64,000 bases of DNA, taken from NCBI GenBank assembly GCA_012959785.1, contig DUCM01000021.1, forward strand, positions 50,442 to 114,441, in the 5' to 3' direction. Shown in pieces: positions 34,477-42,529 of the stretch (the first letter of the stretch is position 1; each line of letters opens with the position of its first letter). Below the pieces are notes generated by a model, which was not told the DNA's origin, made no database searches, and saw nothing but the letters and a program-made list of their open reading frames with translations. Both the position numbers and the translations under genes were made by a program. Source of the DNA: Planctomycetota bacterium. Lineage in GTDB: Bacteria > Planctomycetota > UBA1135 > GCA-002686595.

Positions 34477-35501
34477 ATACCGGCAGTGGCATCGGCTTCA
34501 GTCTGCTGCGTCCCGACGAGCTGCTCTGGCTCTTCGGCGGGCTCGCGATCCTGGGCTCTTGGCTGTGGGCCTCGGCGCAGAGAAGCCGCGACCTTGCAGC
34601 CCTGGTGGCGCCGCGCCACCGCCAGCGTTTTACGCCCACGGCGTCGCGGCGGCTGGCGGGGCTACGGGTGGCCCTGGCCTGCGCGGGCGCCAGCCTGTGT
34701 GCCCTGGCCCTGGCAGGTCCCGTGCGCGGTTTCAGCCTGCGCGATGTGGAGCGCCGCGGCCTCGACCTCGTGGTCTGCCTCGACACTTCGCGTTCGATGC
34801 TCGTGGAGGACCTGCGCCCCAATCGCCTCGAGCGCGCCAAGCGCGAGATCGTTGGGCTCCTCGATAAACTCGGCGGCGATCGCGTGGCGCTCCTGGCCTT
34901 CGCTGGCGATGTGCGCGCCGTGGCGCCATTGACCCACGACCGCCACACCCTGGCGGGTTTTGTCTCGACGCTCTCGCCAGAGGACAATCACCTGGGCGGC
35001 ACCAACATCGGCGCGGCCCTCGAGAGCGCCTTGGAGCTCTTCGATGGTCGCACCGGAGCCCACGAGGCGATCGTGCTGCTCACCGACGGCGAGGACCTGG
35101 AGGGCAAGGGGTTGGTGGCAGCCGAAAAGGCGAGCGAGGCGGGTATTCGCATCTATGTCGTGGGCATGGGCACCGAGGAGGGCGGCAAGATCATTGATGG
35201 GCGCGGAGGATTCATCAAGGACGAGGCCGGTGTGGAGGTCATATCGGCCCTCGACGGCAGCACTCTGCGAGGCATCGCCCAGGTTTCGGGGGGCGAATAC
35301 CTCAGCGCAGCACGCTCGGCCCTGCCCCTGGAGGAGATGTACGCCAAGCGCATGACGCACCTCGAAGCCCGAGAGTTATGGGCCGGCCGCGAGCGCATTC
35401 CCCACGACAGGTACCAGTGGCCCTTGGTGTTGGCGCTCGCGTGTATGGTCCTCGAGGCCAGCCTGCGCGAACGCAAACGCACGGTGGAGCAGGGCTCGTG
35501 A
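34473..35501 (+). CDS. batB: BatB-like vWA domain membrane protein
   Basis: 342 residues from the GTG in a GTGA overlap with batA. N-terminal spans (LLWLFGGLAILGSWLWA, VALACAGASLCALALAG), then a vWA domain with DTSRSMLVEDLRPNRL, GGTNIGAALESALELF and LLTDGEDLEG as MIDAS motifs, and a C-terminal span (YQWPLVLALACMVLEASL). The RPNRLERAKREIVGLLDKLGGDRVALLAFAG segment is typical of BatB. Its stop again overlaps the next start as GTGA (35498-35501). Confidence 0.9.
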   Translation: MNTGSGIGFSLLRPDELLWLFGGLAILGSWLWASAQRSRDLAALVAPRHRQRFTPTASRRLAGLRVALACAGASLCALALAGPVRGFSLRDVERRGLDLVVCLDTSRSMLVEDLRPNRLERAKREIVGLLDKLGGDRVALLAFAGDVRAVAPLTHDRHTLAGFVSTLSPEDNHLGGTNIGAALESALELFDGRTGAHEAIVLLTDGEDLEGKGLVAAEKASEAGIRIYVVGMGTEEGGKIIDGRGGFIKDEAGVEVISALDGSTLRGIAQVSGGEYLSAARSALPLEEMYAKRMTHLEARELWAGRERIPHDRYQWPLVLALACMVLEASLRERKRTVEQGS

Positions 35502-36625
35502 GGTTCCCGGGACTCGATAAGCGCGCCCTCTTCGTCGCCGGGGCGATTGCCCTCTGCACCGGTTTTGCCGGTCCGCCGCGCAAAGAGGTCGCCCTGGTCT
35601 TCGAGAGAATTGAGAGCCTGTGCGCCGAGGAGAAGTTCGACGAGGCCCTCGCGGCTGGCGAGCAGCTCTTGCGCCTGGGTTGGCTCGACAATTGGCGCCG
35701 CGAGCTCGAACTCGATGGCTCCTGGTTCCTGGCGCCTATCTTCGATGCCCTCGATCCCTGGCTCGAACGCTTCGAGTTGGGCACGAGCTCCGTCAACCGC
35801 CGCGCCGCCTTGCACTACGCCCGGGGCGTGGTGCTCCACCGGCGCGATCAGGCTCCTGGCGCCGCTCCTGCGCAGGCCTCGGAGGAGGCCGCCGCCGCCA
35901 CCGCCCGCGGCGGCTTCGAGCGCGCCCTGGCCCTGGCCGTGGCCGAGGACCTACGCGCCGACGCGAGTTACAACATCGGCACCCTGGCGCTCCTCGCGGG
36001 CGAGGGGTGGCGGTCCCAGATCCCTGAGATCGCCGGCCCCTCGGCGGCACCCGGCGGACCCTCCATGGGCGTACCCCTCGGTGCTGCTGCGGCGACACCT
36101 GAATCTCCCAGTCCCCTCGAGGAAGCCCGCCGGGCCTACCTGGAAGCCCGCGAGCTCCTCAGCGTGCGATTGCGCCTCGACTGGCGCGACGCAGACACCC
36201 GCGCAAACCTCGAACTCTGCCTGCGCCGCTTGAAGGAACTCGAAGAGATCGAGGAGCAGCGCGAGCAGTCCGAGCAGTCCGAGGAGGACCAGGAACAACA
36301 GAATTCCGAGGACTCCGAGAATTCAGACGACTCTCAATCGAAGGAGGAGTCAGAATCCGAGGACGCCAATCCAGAGGACGAGGAGTCGCCCGGGGAAGAG
36401 CAACCGGAACCTGATGAGCCGCAAGAACAGCCGGAGCCCGCGGAACAGGACGATTCTCAGGAACAAGAAGGAGGGGACGGCGAGCCCCAGCCCAGCGAGG
36501 AGTTCCTGACCCGCGAAGAGGTCCAACGCCTGCTCGATATGCTGAAGGAACACGAAGAAGAGGGCGAGAAGATGCGCGCTCAAGCGCGCCAGGCCCAACG
36601 ACGCAAGAGCACCCGAGATTGGTAA
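35498..36625 (+). CDS. batC: BatC-like TPR protein with very acidic tail
   Basis: 375 residues from GTG. A signal-like N-terminus (~10-25), TPR-like helices (FERIESLCAEEKFDEALAAGEQLL; ADASYNIGTLALLAG; ANLELCLRRLKELEEI), then about 95 residues made almost only of Glu, Asp, Ser, Gln and Pro (36246-36490), and a final charged helix (EEVQRLLDMLKEHEEEGEKM). TPR plus acidic tail is the BatC pattern; the protein probably docks BatB and BatA. The tail will be disordered. The stop overlaps the batD ATG by one base (TAATG). Confidence 0.8.
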   Translation: MRFPGLDKRALFVAGAIALCTGFAGPPRKEVALVFERIESLCAEEKFDEALAAGEQLLRLGWLDNWRRELELDGSWFLAPIFDALDPWLERFELGTSSVNRRAALHYARGVVLHRRDQAPGAAPAQASEEAAAATARGGFERALALAVAEDLRADASYNIGTLALLAGEGWRSQIPEIAGPSAAPGGPSMGVPLGAAAATPESPSPLEEARRAYLEARELLSVRLRLDWRDADTRANLELCLRRLKELEEIEEQREQSEQSEEDQEQQNSEDSENSDDSQSKEESESEDANPEDEESPGEEQPEPDEPQEQPEPAEQDDSQEQEGGDGEPQPSEEFLTREEVQRLLDMLKEHEEEGEKMRAQARQAQRRKSTRDW

Positions 36626-38379
36626 TGATTATCCGAACATCCCTGACCGCCGCGTTCTGCGGCTTGCTCGCGCTGTTTTGCGCCACACCGGCCTTTTGCT
36701 TGCAGGGTTCATCAGCGCCGCGCGTAACGGCCCAGCTGAGTTCCGGCGTGGTCAAGCTCGGCGCCACGGTGACTTGCACCGTGCAGGTCGAGGGCGCACG
36801 CAACGCGAGCCTCGGCAGCGTGCCACCAATCGACAAGATACGTCTCGAGCGCGCCAGCGGCCCGAGCATCAACGAGTCCCTGCAATTCATCAACGGTCGC
36901 CAGAGTTACAGCCGGACGATTACTTTCGCGGTGACCTTGCGGCCCCTCCACGCCGGAGAGTTTGTCATCCCGCCCATCGCCCTCGAGGTCGATGGCCGGC
37001 AGGTTTTTACCCGCGAACTGTCCCTGCGGGTGGTGGAAGACCTCAATGGCCAGGAACTCGGCCGCTTGTCGTTCCTGGATGTCCCTGAGCGCATCTTTGA
37101 AGGCCAGCCTTTCACCATCCGCATGAACTTCGGTTGGGACACGCAGTTGGATTCTATGGTCAACACGGCCAACCTGATTTTGCCCTGGTGGAATGAATTG
37201 CCCGGGACTCTCGAAGTAGAAAGCCCCGCGCACAGCCTCGGCGGGCGCTTCGTTGAGATCAATGTCAACTCCCGTGTGCGCGTGCGAGCCCTGGAATTGG
37301 GGCTGCGCACAATGGACGGCAAACCCTTTCGTATGCTCAGTCTCTCGCGAACCTTCGTGGCTACCCGCTCAGGGGTCCTGGGCATCTCCCAGAGCTGGCT
37401 GGAGTTTGGTCGCGTGACGCGAAGAGCTTTCAGCGAGTCCCGCGAGACTTACCATTCTGGTGCAGCGGCCTTTTCGATTCTTGTCGAGCCCCTGCCCGAA
37501 GAGGGCCGGCCCTTCGACTTTTCTGGTGGCGTGGGCCAATTCGAGGTCAAGGCCGAGGTCAGTCGCCGCGATGTTGATGTGGCCGATTCGATCAAGCTCA
37601 CCGTGGACTGGACCGGCGACGCCAACCTGGAGTTTTTCGTCCTGCCCGACCCATCGCGCATGGAGGCCTTCAAGGGTTTTCGCGTCTACGGCAAGTCGGG
37701 CGACCACTTCTACGGCGACAGGCGCCGAGTCATCTACGACCTCGCGCCGCTCTCGGCCGAGGTCTACGAAGTCCCGCCGCTCTCCTTGTCGGTCTTCGAT
37801 CCTGTGCGAGCGGAGTATGTGCGCGTGGAGACGGAGCGCATCCCCTTGCGTGTGCGTGCCTTGGTGGGGGAGCAAGGCTTGGCGGAACTCGAGGGCAGCG
37901 GCGAGGCGCTCTTCTTCTCCCACGACATCCAGACCAGGGCGGAACCCAACGGAGAAGCCGGCGGCGTGAGCCGTGTGTTGCTCCTGGCGAGTTGGGTTTC
38001 ACTGCCGGCTCTTTGGCTTGTGGCGCGGCGTGTTGTTCGCAAGCGTGGAGACCCCAACGCACCGGCGGCCCGCCGCAGGCGGGGCGCCCGGCGAGCACTC
38101 ATCCGCGCCCTGCGCGAAACGGACTCGGCGACAGCGCAGGCCGGCGCCTGGCACAAATTCCTGGCGGCGCGAAGCGGAGAGGATCCCGAGGCCTGGGAGG
38201 GCCGCGATGGCTTGGCCTGGTGCGCGGCCCGCGAGGAGCCGCCGGCACCGGAGTTGGGCCGCGAACTCATGGCTATCGAGAATGGCCTGGACGAATCGCG
38301 TTGGGCTGGTGACGACGCTCCGGTCGACCCCGGACCTCTCAAGGCTTTCGCTGATCGCTGGCAAAAGGAGGGCCTCTAA
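36625..38379 (+). CDS. batD: BatD-like secreted/membrane protein
   Basis: 584 residues from the ATG at 36625. A signal peptide (to AFC, ~22) leads into repeated beta-sandwich domains: VTAQLSSGVVKLGATVTCTVQVEGA, PIDKIRLERASGPSINESLQFINGR, PLHAGEFVIPPIALEVDG and later FEVKAEVSRRDVDVADSIKLTVDWTGD. A C-terminal membrane span (VLLLASWVSLPALWLVARR, ~450) precedes a cytoplasmic helical tail. The 'hAGeFviPpi...vdG' motif is diagnostic for BatD. Confidence 0.85.
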   Translation: MIIRTSLTAAFCGLLALFCATPAFCLQGSSAPRVTAQLSSGVVKLGATVTCTVQVEGARNASLGSVPPIDKIRLERASGPSINESLQFINGRQSYSRTITFAVTLRPLHAGEFVIPPIALEVDGRQVFTRELSLRVVEDLNGQELGRLSFLDVPERIFEGQPFTIRMNFGWDTQLDSMVNTANLILPWWNELPGTLEVESPAHSLGGRFVEINVNSRVRVRALELGLRTMDGKPFRMLSLSRTFVATRSGVLGISQSWLEFGRVTRRAFSESRETYHSGAAAFSILVEPLPEEGRPFDFSGGVGQFEVKAEVSRRDVDVADSIKLTVDWTGDANLEFFVLPDPSRMEAFKGFRVYGKSGDHFYGDRRRVIYDLAPLSAEVYEVPPLSLSVFDPVRAEYVRVETERIPLRVRALVGEQGLAELEGSGEALFFSHDIQTRAEPNGEAGGVSRVLLLASWVSLPALWLVARRVVRKRGDPNAPAARRRRGARRALIRALRETDSATAQAGAWHKFLAARSGEDPEAWEGRDGLAWCAAREEPPAPELGRELMAIENGLDESRWAGDDAPVDPGPLKAFADRWQKEGL

Positions 38380-39162
38380 ATGCTCTGGAGCACACGACTC
38401 TTCGGTTGCCTGGTCCTCTGGCTGGGCTTCTCTGTCAGCGCCAGTGCCTTCCAGGTCGCCGCGCCTCTGGGGATCGACGCCGAGGCCGTGGCGGCCTACC
38501 GCGCGGGCGATCTCGATACGGCGCGCAGCCTGTGGTTGGAACTGCTAGAGGCCGAACCGCGAGTCGTGCGTGGCGCCGAGCGGGGGCGCGTGCTCTTCAA
38601 CCTGGGCAACCTGGCTCTGCGGGCCCAGGCTGATCTCGAAGCGGTGGGCTGGTACACAGCTTCCTTGCGCTTGCGTCCACGGGATGCGGACACTTGGGCG
38701 AACCTCGAGTTCGCGCGCCTCGGCACCGGGCTCGAACCGGCGGACCGCGGCGATTTGAAGGACACCTTGGCCCGACTGTTCGGTGCCTGGACTCGTGGCG
38801 AGAGTCGCATCATCGCGTGGTTGGCGTTGATGCCCCTGGCGCTGGCTCTCGGCTTCGAAGCCTTGCGCGGCGGTCGAGCCGCACGGTGGGCGTGTCTTGT
38901 TGCACTTTTTCTTGCGAGCCTTGGCAGTATTCCGTGGGTCAGTTCGTGCCTCAGCGCCAATGAAGAATCCGTGCTCGTGATAGCGGAACGAGGAGCCGCA
39001 GTGCACACAGAGCCGCGCAGTGACGCTGAGCGCATGGCAACTTCCCCGGCGGGCGAAATCCTGGAACGCTTGGCGGTCTATCCTGATTGGTTGCAAGTAC
39101 GACTGACAAGCGGACGCCGAGGTTGGCTTAGGGGAAACGATGCCTTCACTCTGGACCGTTGA
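38380..39162 (+). CDS. batE: BatE-like protein: TPR plus membrane spans plus SH3 domain
   Basis: 260 residues, starting directly after the batD stop (TAAATG). A signal peptide, TPR repeats (~30-115: AVAAYRAGDLDTARSLWLELL, GRVLFNLGNLALRAQADLEAVGWY), two membrane spans (~140-185) and a C-terminal SH3-like module (VIAERGAAVHTEPRSDAERMAT, LAVYPDWLQVRLTSGRRGWL). This is the BatE architecture and ends the operon that began at 30442. Confidence 0.82.
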   Translation: MLWSTRLFGCLVLWLGFSVSASAFQVAAPLGIDAEAVAAYRAGDLDTARSLWLELLEAEPRVVRGAERGRVLFNLGNLALRAQADLEAVGWYTASLRLRPRDADTWANLEFARLGTGLEPADRGDLKDTLARLFGAWTRGESRIIAWLALMPLALALGFEALRGGRAARWACLVALFLASLGSIPWVSSCLSANEESVLVIAERGAAVHTEPRSDAERMATSPAGEILERLAVYPDWLQVRLTSGRRGWLRGNDAFTLDR

Positions 39163-39174
39163 CCGGATTGGGTG

Positions 39175-39180
39175 TATACT
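39175..39180 (+). promoter_or_regulatory. Candidate -10 box before the [2Fe-2S] protein
   Basis: TATACT, 92 nt before the ATG at 39272, with TGGACC 17 nt upstream as a weak -35. It lies just after the end of the Bat operon, where a new promoter is expected. Hexamers of the TANNCT type also precede several other genes here. Confidence 0.3.
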
Positions 39181-39271
39181 CCTTTTCTAGCGGCGCCAGT
39201 TTCAATTCTTCGGCAAGCAGCATTGAATCCCTCCAGCAGCAATTGACTCCGGTCACTTGCACCCACTTTCG

Positions 39272-39580
39272 ATGAAGCACATTTTCGTTTGCATCGCCAA
39301 CCGCCCGCCGATGGCCGGCGAATCCTGCGGCGCTGCCGGCTCGGCGCTCTTGATGGAGTCCTTGCAGTTGGCCCTGATGAAGCACGGCTTGACCGAGTCC
39401 ACACGACTCAACGGCTGTACCTGCCTTGGGCCATGCGAGCAGGGCATTAACATGGTGGTCTACCCCGATGGGACGAACTACGCCCGGGTCACCCCAGAGG
39501 ACGCCGAGGAGATCGTCAAGAGCCATCTGCTCGAGGGCATTCCAGTTGGGCGCCTGGTTCATGTAGAATCAGGGGTCTGA
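39272..39580 (+). CDS. Thioredoxin-like [2Fe-2S] ferredoxin domain protein
   Basis: 102 residues. Start MKHIFVCIANRPP; cysteines at ~7, 19, 49, 51 and 55, with SCGAAGSALL and GCTCLGPCEQGINMVVYPDG, the pattern of the (2Fe-2S) ferredoxin domain seen in small stand-alone proteins and in NuoE-like folds. YARVTPEDAEEIVKSHLLEG follows, as in the family. It is a cytoplasmic electron carrier or sensor; the partner is not evident. It stands alone between the Bat operon and the glycosyltransferases. Confidence 0.85.
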   Translation: MKHIFVCIANRPPMAGESCGAAGSALLMESLQLALMKHGLTESTRLNGCTCLGPCEQGINMVVYPDGTNYARVTPEDAEEIVKSHLLEGIPVGRLVHVESGV

Positions 39581-39651
39581 GGACCCGAGTTTCCCCATTT
39601 TATTGCATTGGGGGGCTGCGGCTCTCTTCCCCGCCCCGAAGACCCACCCCG

Positions 39652-41028
39652 ATGAAAGTTCTCCTGGTAGCCAACGGATTCCCTCCGAGCGGGCAGTGGG
39701 GCACCGAGTACTACACCCACCAGTTGGCGGTGGGACTCGCTGGCCGAGGCGCGGAAGTTCACGTGCTGGTGCCCTCGCGAGACTCCGAGCGTCCGCGCTA
39801 CGACCTCTGGCGCGAACGCCGCTACGGCGTCGAGGTGATCGAGATCGCCAACATGGGCGATCCCGAAAAGAGCTTCGCCGATAGCTACTCGAACTCGCGC
39901 ATCGAGGAGATATTTGCGGCGGAGCTTGAGGAGTTCCAACCGCACGTGGTGCACTTCACCCACATGCTATGGGGCCTTTCCGTGGGCCTGCCGCGCATGG
40001 CCGGCGAGGCCGGTGTGCGCACGGTACTAACCGTCACCGACTTCGGTCTCTTGTGCCACCGCGGACAGTTAATCGACTGGCGCCTGCGCGAGTGCAGCGG
40101 CGCTGTCTCGGCCGCTGCCTGTGCTCGTTGCGTGCGAGAACCCGCGCCCTGGGATGCGCCGCCGGTGGAGCGCGAAGCGCGTCGCCTGGTGGTCAGCGCC
40201 GCCGCCTTGTTGGGCGGATTGGGCAAGGTCGTGGTGGCTCGCGACATCGAGGCGCGCGCTGCCTGCATTTCCGCGGCTCTGGAATCCGTCGACCATTGGA
40301 TTTTTCCCACTCGTTCCCTGGCTCGAATCTTTCGGGAGAGAAACCTCGCTCCCGAGCAGGTGACCTGTCTGCCCTACGGCCTCGACGAAGCACGCTATTG
40401 CCTGCCGCGCACCGATCCCGGACGGCGCGGCGTGCGCTTTGTCTACATGAGCCAGTACATGCCCCACAAGGGCCTTAGGTGTCTGCTCGAAGCCGTTCAT
40501 TTGCTCCAGTCGCGCCTGCCCGAGTCGGTAGAGCCCTGGCAGGTCGAATTGCACGGCAACGGCGGCAGCGATCGCGCGCGCTTGTACGCACACAATCTGA
40601 TCGACCAGGGCTTGCCCCGGCGAGTGAAGGATCGCGGCGCCTTTGAGCCCCTGCGGGCACCCGAGGTGCTCGCGCGCACCGATTGTGTCCTGGTTCCGTC
40701 CGAGTGGCACGAGAACGCACCGCTGACCGTGCTCCAAGCCCGGGCCGCTGGCGTGCCGGTGATCGCCAGCGATGTGCCCGGCGTGCGCGAGGTTCTTGAA
40801 CCGGGCGCCCACGGCCTCTTGTTTCCCGCGGGCGATGCGCACGCCATGGCCGATGCCATGGGCGAGATCATTCTGGGCCGTTTCAAGGGTGTGGGCCCCA
40901 CGGCGGTCATGCCCTTCGCCCAGCACCTCGACACCATCGAAGCAATCCACCGCGGGCGCGAGCCGTCCGTGATGCGCAGCGCGAGCCTCAGAGAGCGGGA
41001 CGAGTCGGTTGCCACTGGTTCGGTGTGA
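39652..41028 (+). CDS. Family 4-type glycosyltransferase
   Basis: 458 residues, GT-B fold. The N-terminal part has MKVLLVANGFPPSGQWGTEYY and HVVHFTHMLWG; the C-terminal part has FVYMSQYMPHKGL, then VPSEWHENAPLTVLQARAAGVPVIAS. The usual E-x7-E of GT4 enzymes is E-x7-Q here, which may alter donor binding. A Cys-rich insert (LCHRGQ, CSGAV, CARCVRE) lies at ~130-160. It probably adds a sugar to an envelope glycan or exopolysaccharide. The stop overlaps the next gene as GTGA. Confidence 0.82.
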   Translation: MKVLLVANGFPPSGQWGTEYYTHQLAVGLAGRGAEVHVLVPSRDSERPRYDLWRERRYGVEVIEIANMGDPEKSFADSYSNSRIEEIFAAELEEFQPHVVHFTHMLWGLSVGLPRMAGEAGVRTVLTVTDFGLLCHRGQLIDWRLRECSGAVSAAACARCVREPAPWDAPPVEREARRLVVSAAALLGGLGKVVVARDIEARAACISAALESVDHWIFPTRSLARIFRERNLAPEQVTCLPYGLDEARYCLPRTDPGRRGVRFVYMSQYMPHKGLRCLLEAVHLLQSRLPESVEPWQVELHGNGGSDRARLYAHNLIDQGLPRRVKDRGAFEPLRAPEVLARTDCVLVPSEWHENAPLTVLQARAAGVPVIASDVPGVREVLEPGAHGLLFPAGDAHAMADAMGEIILGRFKGVGPTAVMPFAQHLDTIEAIHRGREPSVMRSASLRERDESVATGSV

Positions 41029-42242
41029 GAGGCCTGCGCATCGGATTCGTTGGCGCGGGCTGGAGCCCGGCCCCGGGCGGCGTCGAGACCGTCACTCGTG
41101 ATCTTGCCGAAGAGTTGCAAGTGCGCGGCCACGAGGTCGCGGCCTTGTGCTTGGACCGCAGCGGCCGCGAGGAAGATGGCGAGCGGCGCGATTTTCGGCG
41201 GGCGGGTGTGCATCTGCGCCGCATCGCCTGGAGTTTTCAGGCCGACAAGGCACTCAGCGATCTAGCGCGAACTCCTGCCCAGGAGACGCGGGTGCTGGCA
41301 TGGGCCGCCGACCTCGAACTCGATCTGGTGCACCTGCACGACTTGAGTGGCTTTGGGCTTGGGGTTCCCCCGCGGCTCGCCGAGTTGGGCCTGCCGGTGG
41401 TCTGGACCTTGCATGACTACTGGGCACTCTGTCCTCGCGGCCAGATGCTGCATATCGAGGGCACACTCTGCGAGTTGGCCGACGTCGCCACCTGCGGCGA
41501 GTGTGCAGGTCGCACATGGCCGCAGCTAGTCGCCCCCGCTGGCACTGAGGCCGCTCTGGCCCTGCGCTTCGAAGCGGCTCGAGCAGCCTTCGAGGCTTGT
41601 GCCCGGGTCTACTCACCATCCCGCGCTTCCCTGGCGCTCTTGAGTCGCCATGGAATCGCAAGCGAGCTGTGCGAGAACGGCCTGACGCCCGCCCTGGTGC
41701 TGCCGCGTTGTAGCCTCGGCGAGACCTTGCGGGTGGGCGTGCTCGGAGCGGTGCAGCCTTCCAAGGGTGTTCTGGAACTCGCGGGCTGGATCGCCGGGAG
41801 CCAGGGCATCGAGCTGCATGTGCACGGCCCCCGGCCTTCCTACCACGGCGACTCGGCCTACACCTCCGCCCTCGAGGCCCTGGCAAGAAGTTCGCCGCAG
41901 GTCCACTTGCACCCCGCCTACGCAGCCCACGAGCTGCCCCAGATTCTGAGTACGAAGCACCTCATCGCCGTGCCCTCGCTCTGGAACGAGGTCTTCGGCC
42001 TGACCGCACGTGAAGCCCGTTTGGCGGGTCTTCCGGTTTTTGCTGCGCGGGTGGGAGGGCTCACCGAGGGCGACTTCGAGCTCATCGCGCCCGGTGACAA
42101 GGGTGCTTGGATGGCGGCTTTCGAACGCTTCCGAAGCGACTCCGCCTGGCGCGCCAGCCTGACCGAAGAGTGCGCCGCCCCGCGCTCGATGAGCGCCGTG
42201 GCAGACCAGCTCGAAGCGGACTACTGCGCCCTGGTGCGCTAG
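41025..42242 (+). CDS. Family 4-type glycosyltransferase
   Basis: 405 residues from the GTG of a GTGA overlap. GFVGAGWSPAPGGVETVTRDLAEEL is the acceptor-side glycine loop; GVLGAVQPSKGVLEL and NEVFGLTAREARLAGLPVFAARVGGL give an intact E-x7-E donor motif. It has a Cys-rich insert like its neighbour (LCPRGQ, LCELADVATCGECAG). The two coupled transferases probably act one after the other in one pathway. The gene ends directly against hairpin 3 (42243). Confidence 0.85.
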   Translation: MRGLRIGFVGAGWSPAPGGVETVTRDLAEELQVRGHEVAALCLDRSGREEDGERRDFRRAGVHLRRIAWSFQADKALSDLARTPAQETRVLAWAADLELDLVHLHDLSGFGLGVPPRLAELGLPVVWTLHDYWALCPRGQMLHIEGTLCELADVATCGECAGRTWPQLVAPAGTEAALALRFEAARAAFEACARVYSPSRASLALLSRHGIASELCENGLTPALVLPRCSLGETLRVGVLGAVQPSKGVLELAGWIAGSQGIELHVHGPRPSYHGDSAYTSALEALARSSPQVHLHPAYAAHELPQILSTKHLIAVPSLWNEVFGLTAREARLAGLPVFAARVGGLTEGDFELIAPGDKGAWMAAFERFRSDSAWRASLTEECAAPRSMSAVADQLEADYCALVR

Positions 42243-42305
42243 GTCTTGTTGGTCTTTTTCGTGCCTGGCACGAAATGCTCAGGCACGAAAAAGGACCAAC
42301 AAGAC
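42243..42305. repeat. Hairpin 3 with GTGCCTGGCAC centre
   Basis: GTCTTGTTGGTC... at 42243 pairs with ...GGACCAACAAGAC ending at 42305 over 25 bp, with one unpaired G. Inside, TTTCGTGCC-T-GGCACGAAA is itself a perfect palindrome (42258-42274). It starts one base after the stop of the glycosyltransferase. The core GTGCCTGGCAC is a transition variant of the GTACCTGGTAC core of hairpins 1 and 2. Confidence 0.88.
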
Positions 42306-42514
42306 CCGGCGAACGGTCAGCTCTGAGGGGCGTGGAGTCGGAAACCTCAAGGATGAAGTCCTCCCCCCTGCGATCAGGCGCTTGGCGGGCAAGAGATTCG
42401 GCGAGAATGGCTCCGGCGAGGCCGAAGGTATACAGACTCACCCCCACAGTGCCTTGTTCGTACTTGAGGATCAGAAGCAGGGCGTCTTCGTGGAGTTTTG
42501 GGGGCTCGTGCTGA
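42306..42514 (-). pseudogene. Fragment of a GPP34 (Golgi phosphoprotein 3-like) gene
   Basis: On the minus strand this stretch reads KLHEDALLLILKYEQG, then SLYTFGLAGAILAESLARQ and FILEVSDSTPL, matching the N-terminal helix pattern of GPP34 proteins ('EdLLLLaLddekG... yGLAGAlLAEL...v.D..P'). Full proteins are ~200-230 residues; only ~65 remain. No ATG, GTG or TTG opens the frame after the stop of the gene at 42530, and the match ends at hairpin 3. GPP34 proteins bind phosphoinositides and are linked to glycosylation enzymes in eukaryotes; the bacterial role is unclear. Confidence 0.5.
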
Positions 42515-42529
42515 AAAAGGACAGCGGCG

